DNA of 64,000 bases from Micromonospora lupini (GTDB lineage: Bacteria; Actinomycetota; Actinomycetes; Mycobacteriales; Micromonosporaceae). The stretch covers positions 496,001 to 560,000 of the forward strand of contig NZ_JAPENL010000003.1 of NCBI RefSeq assembly GCF_026342015.1. The letters are read 5' to 3'. The notes beneath the pieces were generated by a model. That model did not search any database. It saw only the letters and a list, made by a program, of their open reading frames with translations, and was not told the DNA's origin. A program made the position numbers and the translations under genes. Below, piece after piece: positions 1 through 8,556 of the stretch (position 1 is the first letter of the stretch; the number at the start of each line of letters is the position of its first letter).

Positions 1-16
1 CGCGTAGCCGACGACT

Positions 17-53
17 GGTGATCGCCGGAGCCACGGGGGCCCCGGCGATCACC
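17..53. terminator. Rho-independent-like hairpin at the left edge
   Basis: A perfect 12-bp inverted repeat (17-28 with 42-53) encloses a 13-nt loop. It sits just past the end of the minus-strand remnant at 56-295 and could also end a plus-strand gene that lies mostly outside the window. There is no T-run, as is usual for high-GC actinomycete terminators. Confidence 0.6.
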
Positions 54-55
54 CG

Positions 56-295
56 TCAGCGCAGGCCCTCGGCGGTCAGTGTGAGCCAGGACGCGAGGTC
101 GCGCAGCTCGTCGTGCACGGCTCGGGTCAACTCCGGGGTGAAGGGCACGTCCTCGTGGACGGCGTGCTGACGCACCACGGTCAGCAGGTCGGTCGGCCGA
201 GGGGCGGCCAGCAGTTGCGCCCGCACGGCGATCCGGCGTGCCTGCGCGCGATCGAGCTGATGGGGAACCACGCCGCCGAGCCTAACGGCGCTCAC
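56..295 (-). pseudogene. Internally deleted winged-helix (HTH_42/YcaQ-like) protein remnant
   Basis: The 79-residue frame reads like the two ends of a much longer protein joined together. The N-terminal half (LDRAQARRIAVRAQLL, then RPTDLLTVVR) matches the characteristic opening of winged-helix DNA-binding (HTH_42, YcaQ-like crosslink-repair glycosylase) proteins. The C-terminal half (HEDVPFTPELTRAV, then LRDLASWLTL) matches their usual ending. The family is normally about 350-400 residues, so some 300 residues are missing in frame around residue 38. The family link comes from memory of the motifs. A genuine small protein is possible, but the absent core makes a deletion remnant more likely. 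It lies downstream of the ROK regulator on the same strand, with about 50 bp between them. Confidence 0.55.
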
Positions 296-344
296 CGACA
301 GGGCCGCGACCTTGCCGAGCCGATGGCCGGCGGCGCAGCGCGGG

Positions 345-1607
345 CTACGCGGGCGCGGTGGCCTCGGGCTGGCCCGCGACGCCGACGTTGAGCGGGTCGG
401 CCAGGAGCTTGTCGAACGCCAGCTCGGCGGCGCCGATCAGAACGGCGTCGCGGCCGAGCGCCGCCGCCCGCAGGCGGAGGTGCTCGCGGGAGGCCGGCAG
501 GGGCATGGCGTCCAGCCGCCGCCGCACCGTGTCCGCACCGGCGATGAAGATGTCGCGCAGCGAGCCACCGAACACCACGGCGTCGGGATTGACCACGTTC
601 ACCAGGTTGGCCACGCCGAAGCCGAGCCAGTCGGCGACCTGCTCGACGGCCTGGAGGGCGGCCGGATCGCCGTCCGCCGCCGCGCGCAGCACCTCGGTCA
701 CGGCGGCACGGTCGTCGGGGTCGCGCCCGGCGTGCCGCAGCAGCGCGGCTTCACCGATCTCGGTCTCCCAGCAGCCACGTGAGCCGCAGCCGCACGCCCG
801 GCCGTTCGGGTTGACGACCATGTGGCCGACCTTGCCGCTGTGGCCCCGGTGGCCGATCATCAACCGGCCACCGACCACGATGCCGGCGCTGATGCCCAGG
901 TCGCCGTGCAGGTAGATGAGGTCGTCGATACCGGGGGCCACGCCCCGGATGTGCTCGGCCAGGCCCGCGATGTCGGCGAGGTCGCCGGCCACGAACCCCG
1001 GGCCGGCGGTGAGTTCGGCTTCGAGCGCCACGCTGAGGCCCTCGTCGACGCCGACGATCCGGAGCCTGCCGTCCGCGTCGCGGGTGGTGTCGGTGACGGC
1101 GACCGCGCCGCCGACCAGGAGCGCGTCGGGGGCGACACTTCGTTCCATGTCGCGGACGAGTTCGGCCAGCGGGCCGACGGCGTCGACCGCCGACATGCCA
1201 CCGGGACGGGCGACCTCGCGCAGGTCGAGGATGCGACCGCCGAGGCCGACCCGCGCCGCGCGCAGGCGGTCAGCGTCGATGCTGAGGGCGTGCGCGTAGA
1301 CCCGGTCGGAGCGGGGGCTGACCACGAGGGAGGGACGGCCGGCACGCCGGGCGGTGGTCGGCGCCTCCTCCGTGACGAGGCCGCTCGCGGTCAGGTCGGC
1401 GGCGAGCGCGCCGATGGTGCTGCGGTTGAGGCCGAGACGGCTGGTCAGCTCGGCCCGGGACGTCGGCCCGTGCAGGTGCACGTAGCGCAGCACGGCGCCG
1501 AGGTTCTGCCGCCGGATCTCCTCCTGGCTCGCGCCGGGGACCGGGGGCAGCGGGGATTCGGGGTTACGGCCGGCCCCGGCTGGCCTGGACCGTACGGGTG
1601 TCTCCAC
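345..1607 (-). CDS. ROK-family transcriptional regulator (XylR/NagC type)
   Basis: This 420-residue protein has a winged helix-turn-helix at about residues 28-85 (RRQNLGAVLRYVHLHG, then RAELTSRLGLNRSTIGALAADL), followed by a ROK sugar-kinase-like domain. The ROK zinc-binding signature is clear (CGCGSRGCWET, around residues 270-280), as is the glycine-rich phosphate-loop region (GDLGISAGIVVGG). Such fusions are sugar-sensing repressors or activators of carbohydrate operons. A near-perfect Shine-Dalgarno (AAGGAGGT) lies 7 bp before the GTG at 1607. It follows the chvE-type gene on the same strand but is separated from it by a strong hairpin, so it probably has its own promoter and controls the adjacent mmsA-mmsB-chvE importer. 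The sugar it senses, perhaps xylose, is inferred only from that neighbourhood. Confidence 0.93.
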   Translation of the reverse strand: METPVRSRPAGAGRNPESPLPPVPGASQEEIRRQNLGAVLRYVHLHGPTSRAELTSRLGLNRSTIGALAADLTASGLVTEEAPTTARRAGRPSLVVSPRSDRVYAHALSIDADRLRAARVGLGGRILDLREVARPGGMSAVDAVGPLAELVRDMERSVAPDALLVGGAVAVTDTTRDADGRLRIVGVDEGLSVALEAELTAGPGFVAGDLADIAGLAEHIRGVAPGIDDLIYLHGDLGISAGIVVGGRLMIGHRGHSGKVGHMVVNPNGRACGCGSRGCWETEIGEAALLRHAGRDPDDRAAVTEVLRAAADGDPAALQAVEQVADWLGFGVANLVNVVNPDAVVFGGSLRDIFIAGADTVRRRLDAMPLPASREHLRLRAAALGRDAVLIGAAELAFDKLLADPLNVGVAGQPEATAPA

Positions 1608-1659
1608 GGTCAGACCTCCTTAAAGGATCGGTGCCGGGTGGGCGAGGAGGCACGGACGA

Positions 1660-1695
1660 CGATGGGTCCCGGAAGAGGAGATCCGGGACCCATCG
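1660..1695 (-). terminator. Terminator after chvE
   Basis: A perfect 14-bp stem (1660-1673 with 1682-1695) with an 8-nt loop lies 26 bp past the stop of the sugar-binding protein gene. It separates the importer operon from the ROK regulator that follows. Confidence 0.8.
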
Positions 1696-1720
1696 GCGTT
1701 GCTGCCTACCGTGTGCGTGA

Positions 1721-2824
1721 TTACTTGGTGAGCGGCGCGAGCTTCGGGTCGTTCGCGTACGCCTCGGCCGCGTTCGCCTTGGTGACGGCGACCGGCGGGA
1801 GCAGGAACGTGTCGACGACCTTGCTGCCGTTGTTGTACGACTTGGTGTCGTTCACCTGCGGGGTGTTACCGGCCTGGAGAGCCTTGACCATGTTGATGGT
1901 CTCCTTCACCAGGTTGCGGGTGTCCTTGTTGATCGTCATGTACTGCTCGCCCTTGACGATCGACTTGACCGACTCCACCTCGGAGTCCTGGCCGGTGACG
2001 ATCGGGGTCGTCTTGCCGGCGCCCTTGACCGAGGTCAGGATGGCGCGGGCCAGGGTGTCGTTCGGGGAGAGGACGCCGTCCAGCTCCTTGCTGCCGTAGG
2101 TCGAGGTCAGCAGCTGGTCCATGCGGGCCTGCGCACCCTCGGCCTTCCAGCCCTGGATGGCGGTCTGCTTGACGTCCTTCTGACCCGAGGCGACGACGAC
2201 GTTGCCCTTGTCGATCTCCGGCTTGAGCACGCTCATCGCGCCGTCGAAGAAGACACCGGCGTTGTTGTCGTCCGGCGAGCCGGAGAACAGCTCGATGTTG
2301 TACGGGCCGTTCGGCTTCTTGGCCTTCATGCCGTCCAGCAGGGCCTGGCCCTGGAGCTGGCCGACCTTGAAGTTGTCGAACGCGACGTAGTAGTCGAGGT
2401 CCGGCGTGTTCTTGATCAGACGGTCGTACGCGATGACCTTCACGCCGGCCTGGTGGGCCGCGGCGACCTGGGTCGACAGCTGCGCGGCGTCGGTCGCGCC
2501 GATGACGATGACCTTGGCGCCCTTGGTGACCATGGCGGTGATCTGGGCCTGCTGGTCGGCGACAGTGGTCGACGCGCCGGCGTACTGCACGTCACCCTGG
2601 AAGCCGGCCTCCTTGAGGCCGTTGGTGAACAGGTCACCGGCGAGAACCCAGTTCTCGGAGGTCTTGGCCGGCAGGGCGACACCGATCAGGGAGTTCGCCG
2701 CGAAGCCCTTGGCCTCGCCGCCGGAGCTGCCGGAGTCGCCGTCGCGGCCGGAGCCGCAGCCAGCGAGGGCCAGCATGGCGGCGGCGCCGACAGCGACCAC
2801 CGACGTGCCGAAGAATTTACGCAT
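1721..2824 (-). CDS. chvE: Multiple-monosaccharide ABC transporter substrate-binding lipoprotein
   Basis: The 367-residue protein is a periplasmic-binding-protein type 1 (ChvE/XylF) family sugar binder. It has a lipoprotein signal with lipobox LALAGC (lipidation Cys23), followed by a Gly/Ser-rich linker. The mature part contains family-typical stretches such as KVIVIGATDA, VIAYDRLI, YYVAFDNFKVG, ELFSGSPDDNN, DGVLSPNDT, PIVTGQDSE and NKDTRNLV. It would capture pentoses or hexoses outside the membrane and hand them to MmsB. It is the last gene of mmsA-mmsB-chvE; the 52-bp gap after mmsB suggests co-transcription. A paralogue lies at 32115-33257. The exact ligand cannot be read from sequence; xylose, arabinose, glucose and galactose are all known for the family. 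Confidence 0.93.
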   Translation of the reverse strand: MRKFFGTSVVAVGAAAMLALAGCGSGRDGDSGSSGGEAKGFAANSLIGVALPAKTSENWVLAGDLFTNGLKEAGFQGDVQYAGASTTVADQQAQITAMVTKGAKVIVIGATDAAQLSTQVAAAHQAGVKVIAYDRLIKNTPDLDYYVAFDNFKVGQLQGQALLDGMKAKKPNGPYNIELFSGSPDDNNAGVFFDGAMSVLKPEIDKGNVVVASGQKDVKQTAIQGWKAEGAQARMDQLLTSTYGSKELDGVLSPNDTLARAILTSVKGAGKTTPIVTGQDSEVESVKSIVKGEQYMTINKDTRNLVKETINMVKALQAGNTPQVNDTKSYNNGSKVVDTFLLPPVAVTKANAAEAYANDPKLAPLTK

Positions 2825-2876
2825 GGTGAGGACTTGCCTTTCTGGAAGTGGAACGGGGTGGAGAGGTCGGTGACCG

Positions 2877-4175
2877 TCAGCCGGACACCGCTGCCTTGGC
2901 GGGCTCGCGCTCCGCGTCCGGCGGTGAGGCGGGTGGGACGGAGTCGTCGCGGCGGAACGGCCGCATCAGGCTCCCGATGATGGAGAAGCGCCCCTGGCTC
3001 TTGTTGTAGACGTCGATCGCGACGGCCAGCAGCAGGACCAGGCCCTTGATGATCTGGACCTTGTCGGTGCCCACACCTTCGAGCTGGAGGCCGTTGTTGA
3101 GCACGGCCATGACGAGACCACCGACGATCGAGCCGCTGATGGTGCCGATGCCGCCGGCGACGGCCGCGCCACCGATGAAGACCGCGGCGATGGCGTCCAG
3201 CTCCCAACCGTTGCCGTCCTGCGGACCGGAGGCCGCCGAACGGGCCACGAAGATCATGCCGGCCAGCGCGGCCAGGACGGACATGTTCATCATGACGAAG
3301 AAGTTGACCCGCTTGAGCTTCACGCCGGACAGCTCGGCCGCCCGGGCGTTGCCGCCCACCGCGTAGATGTGCCGGCCACCGGCCGTGTTGCGGGTGTAGA
3401 AGGAGTACGCGATCACCAGCAGCAGCAGGATGATCCCGGAGATCGGGAAGCTGGTGCCGACTCGACCGCTGGCGAAGCGCAGCGCCGCGAAGGCGATCAC
3501 GCCGACCATGACGGCCATCCGCAGGACCGAGATCCACATGGGCGCCGGGTCGGCGTCCATGGCCCGACGGGTCTTACGGGCCTGGAGCTCGCGCCACACC
3601 ACTGCCACCGCGGCGGCCAGGCCGAGCAGCAGCGTCGCGTTGTTGTAGCCGGTGTCCGGCCCGAACTCGGGCAGGAACCCGGAGCCGATGTCCCGGAAGC
3701 CCTCCGGCACCGGAATGCTCTGCGCGTTGCCGATGAACTGGTTGCCACCGCGGAAGAGCAGCATGCCGGCCAGGGTGACGATGAACGCCGGCACCCCGAT
3801 GTAGGCCACCCAGAACCCCTGCCAGGCGCCGATCGCCGCGCCGATGGCGAGGCCGAACACGATGGCGGCGGGCCACGGCAGGTCCCACTCGGTCATCGAC
3901 TTGGCGACAAGGATGCCGGTGAAGGCCGCCACCGAGCCGACCGACAGGTCGATGTGCCCGGCGACGATCACCATGAGCATGCCGATGGCCAGGATCAGGA
4001 TGTACGAGTTCTGCTGGAACAGCGCGATCAGATTGTCCGAGCGCAGCGTCAGCCCGTTGGTCCAGATCTGGAAGATCAGGACGATCGCCACCAGGGTGAA
4101 GATCATCCCGAACTGGCGCGCGTTGGAGGTCGTACCTCCAAACAGATTCTTCTGAAGGTCCTTGATACGGCTCAT
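2877..4175 (-). CDS. mmsB: Multiple-monosaccharide ABC transporter permease
   Basis: This 432-residue polytopic protein belongs to the BPD_transp_2 (XylH/GguB) permease family. About ten hydrophobic helices are visible, with the family hallmarks GHIDLSVGSVAAF (about residues 72-84), GVPAFIVTLAGMLLFRGGNQF and AVFIGGAAVAGGIGT. It forms the membrane channel for the sugar bound by the chvE product. Its ATG overlaps the stop of mmsA by the four bases ATGA, indicating translational coupling. A cytoplasmic loop around residue 200 (RELQARKTRRAMDADPAP) divides the helices, as in other MmsB proteins. A second copy is at 29247-30497. Confidence 0.94.
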   Translation of the reverse strand: MSRIKDLQKNLFGGTTSNARQFGMIFTLVAIVLIFQIWTNGLTLRSDNLIALFQQNSYILILAIGMLMVIVAGHIDLSVGSVAAFTGILVAKSMTEWDLPWPAAIVFGLAIGAAIGAWQGFWVAYIGVPAFIVTLAGMLLFRGGNQFIGNAQSIPVPEGFRDIGSGFLPEFGPDTGYNNATLLLGLAAAVAVVWRELQARKTRRAMDADPAPMWISVLRMAVMVGVIAFAALRFASGRVGTSFPISGIILLLLVIAYSFYTRNTAGGRHIYAVGGNARAAELSGVKLKRVNFFVMMNMSVLAALAGMIFVARSAASGPQDGNGWELDAIAAVFIGGAAVAGGIGTISGSIVGGLVMAVLNNGLQLEGVGTDKVQIIKGLVLLLAVAIDVYNKSQGRFSIIGSLMRPFRRDDSVPPASPPDAEREPAKAAVSG

Positions 4176-5719
4176 CGGGAGGCCAACTTCTTCGTCGAGG
4201 TCATCTGCTTCATGAGGTTTTCCGGGGTGGCGTCCGCCCGGGCGATCTCGCCCGTGATGGCGCCTTCGAACACGGTGTAGATGCGGTCGCAGAGCCCGAT
4301 CAGCTCAGGGAGCTCCGAGGAGATGACGATGACGCCCTTCCCCTGGTCGGCGAGCCGCTGGATGATGCCGTAGATCTCGTACTTGGCGCCCACGTCGATG
4401 CCGCGCGTCGGCTCGTCGAGGATCAGCAGGTCCGGGTCGGTGAACATCCACTTGGCCAGGACGACCTTCTGCTGGTTGCCGCCGGAGAGCTTGGAGACGC
4501 TCTCGTCGACAGTCGGGGCCTTGGTCCGCAACTCCTTGCGGTACCACTCGGCAGCCTGGTACTCCTCGACCTCGTCCAGGACGCCGCGGTGGGAGATCTT
4601 GGACAGCTTGGCGGCCACCGTCGACGACTTGATGTCGTCGAGCAGGTTGAGGCCGATCGCCTTGCGGTCCTCGCTGACGTACGCGAGCCCGTTGTCGATC
4701 GCGTCCGCGACCGACTTCAGGACGATCTCCTTGCCGTCCTTGATGATCGTGCCCGACTCGAAGACCCCGTAGGAGCGGCCGAAGATGCTCATCGCGAGTT
4801 CCGTGCGGCCGGCGCCCATCAGACCGGCGAAGCCGACGATCTCGCCACGACGCACCACGAAGCTCTCGTTCTTGCAGACCTGGCGCTCGGCGGAGATCGG
4901 GTGCCGGACGTTCCAGTCGCGGACCTCGAAGAAGACCTCACCGATCTTCGGAGTGTGGTCCGGGAACCGGCTGCCCAGCTCGCGTCCGACCATGCCCCGC
5001 ACGATCCGGTCCTCGTCGACCCCGTCCGCCTTGACGTCGAGGGTCTCCACGGTCCGGCCGTCGCGCAGGATGGTGATCTGGTCGGCGATCGCCTCGATCT
5101 CGTTCAGCTTGTGCGAGATCATGATCGAGGTGATGCCGCGCGAGCGGAACCCACGCAGCAGGTCCAGCAGGTGCTTGGAGTCCGCCTCGTTCAGCGCCGC
5201 CGTCGGCTCGTCCAGGATGAGCAGCTTCACGTCCTTGGCGAACGCCTTGGCGATCTCCACGAGCTGCTGCTTGCCGACACCGATGTCCTTGATCAGGGTG
5301 TCCGGGTCCTCCTGGAGACCGACCCGGGCCATCAGGTCCAGCGCCATCCGGTTCGCGGCCTTCCAGTCGATCGCGCCGTGCTTGCGCGGCTCGTTGCCGA
5401 GGAAGATGTTCTCGGCGATCGACATGCCCGGGATGAGCGCGAGCTCCTGGTGGATGATCACGATTCCGGCGTTCTCACTGGCCCGGATGTCGGAGAACCT
5501 GCTCTCCGACCCCTGGTAGATGATCTGGCCGTCGTAGCTTCCGTACGGGTAGACACCGCTGAGGACCTTCATCAGCGTGGACTTGCCCGCACCATTCTCG
5601 CCGCAGATGGCATGGATCTCGCCGGCGCGAACCACCAGGTTGACGTCGGAGAGGGCCTTGACTCCGGGAAACTCCTTGGTGATGGAGCGCATCTCAAGGA
5701 GGGTGGGCACGTCGTTCAT
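4172..5719 (-). CDS. mmsA: Multiple-monosaccharide ABC transporter ATP-binding protein
   Basis: A 515-residue tandem ATPase (XylG/GguA type). The first nucleotide-binding domain has Walker A GENGAGKST at about residue 40 and Walker B LLILDEPTAALNEAD. The second has the degenerate P-loop GLMGAGRTE and an intact signature and Walker B (KLSGGNQQKVVLAKW, LLILDEPTRGIDVGAK). It powers the MmsB permease. The ATG at 5719 is preferred over an in-frame start 54 bp upstream because a GAGGTGG ribosome-binding site sits 7 bp before it and the family N-terminus aligns there. It is the first gene of the operon. The 533 bp upstream should carry the promoter and the ROK operator. Confidence 0.94.
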   Translation of the reverse strand: MNDVPTLLEMRSITKEFPGVKALSDVNLVVRAGEIHAICGENGAGKSTLMKVLSGVYPYGSYDGQIIYQGSESRFSDIRASENAGIVIIHQELALIPGMSIAENIFLGNEPRKHGAIDWKAANRMALDLMARVGLQEDPDTLIKDIGVGKQQLVEIAKAFAKDVKLLILDEPTAALNEADSKHLLDLLRGFRSRGITSIMISHKLNEIEAIADQITILRDGRTVETLDVKADGVDEDRIVRGMVGRELGSRFPDHTPKIGEVFFEVRDWNVRHPISAERQVCKNESFVVRRGEIVGFAGLMGAGRTELAMSIFGRSYGVFESGTIIKDGKEIVLKSVADAIDNGLAYVSEDRKAIGLNLLDDIKSSTVAAKLSKISHRGVLDEVEEYQAAEWYRKELRTKAPTVDESVSKLSGGNQQKVVLAKWMFTDPDLLILDEPTRGIDVGAKYEIYGIIQRLADQGKGVIVISSELPELIGLCDRIYTVFEGAITGEIARADATPENLMKQMTSTKKLASR

Positions 5720-6252
5720 CGCTCGTACCACCTCGCCAACGTCATCGTTGCCTCCGGAAGGTTGAACCTTCACTTGGTTTTGTTGTTGACGGCAACGTAT
5801 TGCGGCGAAGAGGCCATCCGCAAGGCGAGAGCCTGTTGAAAATGTAACAATCCGGCAATATAGACGAAGCAGAGTATTCGCCCGTCACAGCCGCCCCCGC
5901 GACCCCTCCTGGCACGATCGCCTGTCCGTGGCAACGTTGTCAAATGCGGGATCACGGGATGATCAGCTCCGGTCGCTGCCACCAGGCCCGTCACCAGGCA
6001 CGATCCGGGACAGCGGGACGAAAGAAAGTCTACCCGCGAGTACGAAACTATCGGCGGATCTTGATCAAGCCGCGATACCAGCACCCCGTCGAGGGCCCGA
6101 CGACCACCCTCGGCCGCCGGTGTGACCCACGCCTCTCCGAGCCGAACGTATCGACAACTGCCATCTGGTCACGTCCACCACCAGCGGACCGGTCGGCGAC
6201 CTAACGTCCCTTAAGTGCGGATCGGACCCCACGGGCCCGATGCCCGGGCCGG
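5720..6252 (-). promoter_or_regulatory. Upstream region of the mmsA-mmsB-chvE operon, no gene
   Basis: No convincing gene is seen in these 533 bp. The part near mmsA is AT-richer than its surroundings (5775-5880). The string GGCAACGT occurs twice (5791 and 5930), the second inside the palindrome CAACGTTG. These are candidate ROK-regulator sites or core promoter parts. No TGTKAKCGMTMACA site of the pentose LacI type is present, which suggests that this importer is controlled separately from the one at 29-33 kb. Confidence 0.4.
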
Positions 6253-6645
6253 TCAGCCCATCGAGCGGACCCGGTCGGCCTCGATGACGAGGATGACCCG
6301 AACCTGGTCGCGGCCGCCGAACCAGGGGTAGGGCCCGCCGAGGTAGCGCTGGGCCAGCCGCTCGATGTGCGCGGCCGCGCCCTCGGTGCGCCTGTCGACC
6401 ACCCGACCCCGCACCTCGTGGTAGCGGCCCGGCTTGTCCGGGTCGGAGATCGCCACGGCGACCCGGGGGTCCCGCCGGACGTTGCGCGTCTTCTGGTGGG
6501 TCTCCACCGTGTTGATCAGGACGTGCGTGCCGTCGGTGTCCACCCACGTCTGGGTGAGCTGCGGCGAGCCGTCCGGCATCAGCGTCGTCACGTAGCAGGT
6601 GCTCGGCGCGCGCAGCAGCGCGAGCAGGTCGTCGGGCAGGTTCAC
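6253..6645 (-). CDS. PPOX-class F420/FMN-dependent oxidoreductase
   Basis: The 130-residue protein has the split-barrel fold of the pyridoxamine-5'-phosphate-oxidase superfamily, in the small actinobacterial F420-dependent group. Visible motifs are STCYVTTLMPDGSPQLTQTWVD in the first strands, LINTVETHQKTRNVRRDPRVAVAISD, and YHEVRGRV. It probably reduces a small substrate with deazaflavin or flavin in the cytoplasm; the substrate is unknown. The GTG at 6645 is chosen because AAGAAGGA lies 7 bp upstream and the family N-terminus starts there; a start 117 bp further up would add an arginine/proline-rich stretch without family character. It is divergent from the ABC exporter at 6808. Confidence 0.88.
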   Translation of the reverse strand: MNLPDDLLALLRAPSTCYVTTLMPDGSPQLTQTWVDTDGTHVLINTVETHQKTRNVRRDPRVAVAISDPDKPGRYHEVRGRVVDRRTEGAAAHIERLAQRYLGGPYPWFGGRDQVRVILVIEADRVRSMG

Positions 6646-6807
6646 GTGCCAGTCCTTCTTCGGTGGCGTCCAACCCGGTGCTGGTCGCCACCGACAACGG
6701 TCGCACGTCGTGATCGAGGGCCCCGGCGGCACCCCCGGCGCGACGTAGCATCGGCGAGGCACGATGTCAGGCGCACCACGTCACCGACCGGATCGGGCAC
6801 CTTCGAC

Positions 6808-8556
6808 ATGACGACCGAGCAGACCGCCGCACCATCGCGTACCGGCGTCGCCATCGTGGCCGACGGCCTGGGCCAGAGTGTCCGAGGTGGACAGCGCATC
6901 CTGGACGACATCTCGCTGACCGTCGCGCCGGGCGAGCTGGTCGCGATCATCGGGGTCAGCGGCGCCGGCAAGACCACCCTGCTGGAGACGCTGGCCGGCG
7001 TCCGCCGACCGGCGGCGGGCACCCTGGCGTACGACGGCAGCGCCGCGCCCGAAGCGGTCGGCTTCGTCCCGCAGGACGACATCATCCACCGCGAGCTACC
7101 GCTGGCGCGCACCCTGCACTACGCGGCGTGGCTGCGCCTGCCCTCCGGGACCGGCTCGGCCGAGGCGTCCCGTCGGGTCGCCGAGGTGCTCGCCGACCTG
7201 CGGCTCACCGAGCGGGCCGACGTGCCGGTGGGCCGCCTCAGCGGAGGTGAGCGCAAGCGCGCCAGCATCGCCGTCGAGCTGCTGACCCGACCCGGCGTGT
7301 TCTTCCTCGACGAGCCCACCTCCGGGCTGGACCCGGCGATCGCCGTGGAGCTGCTCCGGGTGCTGCGTACCCTCGCCGACGCCGGAACCACAGTCGTGCT
7401 CACCACCCACCAGGTCACCGACGTGGACCGTTGCGACCGGGTCGTCGTGCTGACCCGCCAGGGCCGGTTGGCGTACGCCGGCACGCCCGCCGCCGCCCGG
7501 GAGTTCTTCGGCCTGCGCTCTCTCGCGGAGGTGCACCTGCGGCTCGACGAGGAGTCCGACCCGGCCGGGTGGCCCGAGCGCTTCGCCGCGTACCGCGACG
7601 CGGACCCGTCCGACGCCACTGTCGACCCGGCTGCCGCGGACCCGCCCGCCTCGGGGAACGGCCCGGGAGCGACGGACCACCCGGGCGGGACGGTCGGCCC
7701 GGGCGGGACTGGTCGGCGGCGGGTCGGTCGGTTGCGCCAGTGGCTGGTCCTGGCCGGGCGCAACGCGGAGATCGTCGCCCGCAACCGGCTGACGCTGGCG
7801 ATCCTGCTCGGCTCGCCCCTCATGGTGCTCGGCATGTTCGCGCTGCTGTTCCGCCCCGGCGCCTTCGACCCGGCCGACCCCCGCCCGACCGTCACCGTGA
7901 TGATCCTGTTCTGGATCGCATTCGGCGGCTTCTTCTTCGGGTTGACCTACGGGCTGCTCCAGATCTGCACGGAGTTGCCGATCCTGCGTCGGGAGCGGCT
8001 GGCGGGTGTCCGTCTGCTGCCGTACCTGCTGGCGAAGGTCGCGGTGCTGCTGCCGCTGCTCGCCGTGGTGGACCTGGCCCTGCTCGGGGTGCTGCGCGGC
8101 ATGGACCGGCTGCCCCCGGTCAACGGCGGCGACTTCGCCGCCCTGTACGCGACCCTGCTGCTCTCCTCGGCGGCCGCGCTCGCGCTCGGCCTGCTCTGCT
8201 CGGCGGCCGTCTCCGACGCCGCCCAGGCGACGCTCATGCTGCCGATGCTGTGCTTCCCGCAGGTGCTGTTCGTCGGGGCGATCCTGCCGGTGCCGGCCAT
8301 GGCGGCCGGCGGGCGGTGGCTCAGCTACGCGATGTCGAACCGGTGGGCGTTCGAGGGGTTGGGGCACATCGCAGGCGTGGAAGGGCTGTGGCGCGACGGC
8401 GGCTCACCGCTCGGCCCGCCGCTGCTGCAGACGTACGGCGACAGCTTCTCCCGGCCGGTCTGGGTCGACTGGCTGGTGCTCGGCGGGTTCGTGCTGCTCT
8501 TCCTCGCCGCGACCTGGGCGGTGCTGGTGCGCCGGGAGGCCCGTCGTGCGTCCTGA
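6808..8556 (+). CDS. ABCG-type ABC transporter, fused ATPase and ABC-2 permease
   Basis: A 582-residue half-transporter with the ATPase first and the membrane domain second. Walker A is GVSGAGKTT (about residues 49-57), the signature is RLSGGERKRASIA, Walker B is FFLDEPTSGLDPA (about 165-177), and the switch is VLTTHQ. A proline/glycine-rich linker (about 265-310) leads to six hydrophobic segments typical of ABC-2/ABCG permeases. Proteins of this architecture dimerise and usually export lipids, drugs or other small hydrophobic molecules. The gene overlaps the next one by 11 bp, so the two are translationally coupled and presumably act together. The ribosome-binding site before the ATG is weak. 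Confidence 0.88.
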   Translation: MTTEQTAAPSRTGVAIVADGLGQSVRGGQRILDDISLTVAPGELVAIIGVSGAGKTTLLETLAGVRRPAAGTLAYDGSAAPEAVGFVPQDDIIHRELPLARTLHYAAWLRLPSGTGSAEASRRVAEVLADLRLTERADVPVGRLSGGERKRASIAVELLTRPGVFFLDEPTSGLDPAIAVELLRVLRTLADAGTTVVLTTHQVTDVDRCDRVVVLTRQGRLAYAGTPAAAREFFGLRSLAEVHLRLDEESDPAGWPERFAAYRDADPSDATVDPAAADPPASGNGPGATDHPGGTVGPGGTGRRRVGRLRQWLVLAGRNAEIVARNRLTLAILLGSPLMVLGMFALLFRPGAFDPADPRPTVTVMILFWIAFGGFFFGLTYGLLQICTELPILRRERLAGVRLLPYLLAKVAVLLPLLAVVDLALLGVLRGMDRLPPVNGGDFAALYATLLLSSAAALALGLLCSAAVSDAAQATLMLPMLCFPQVLFVGAILPVPAMAAGGRWLSYAMSNRWAFEGLGHIAGVEGLWRDGGSPLGPPLLQTYGDSFSRPVWVDWLVLGGFVLLFLAATWAVLVRREARRAS

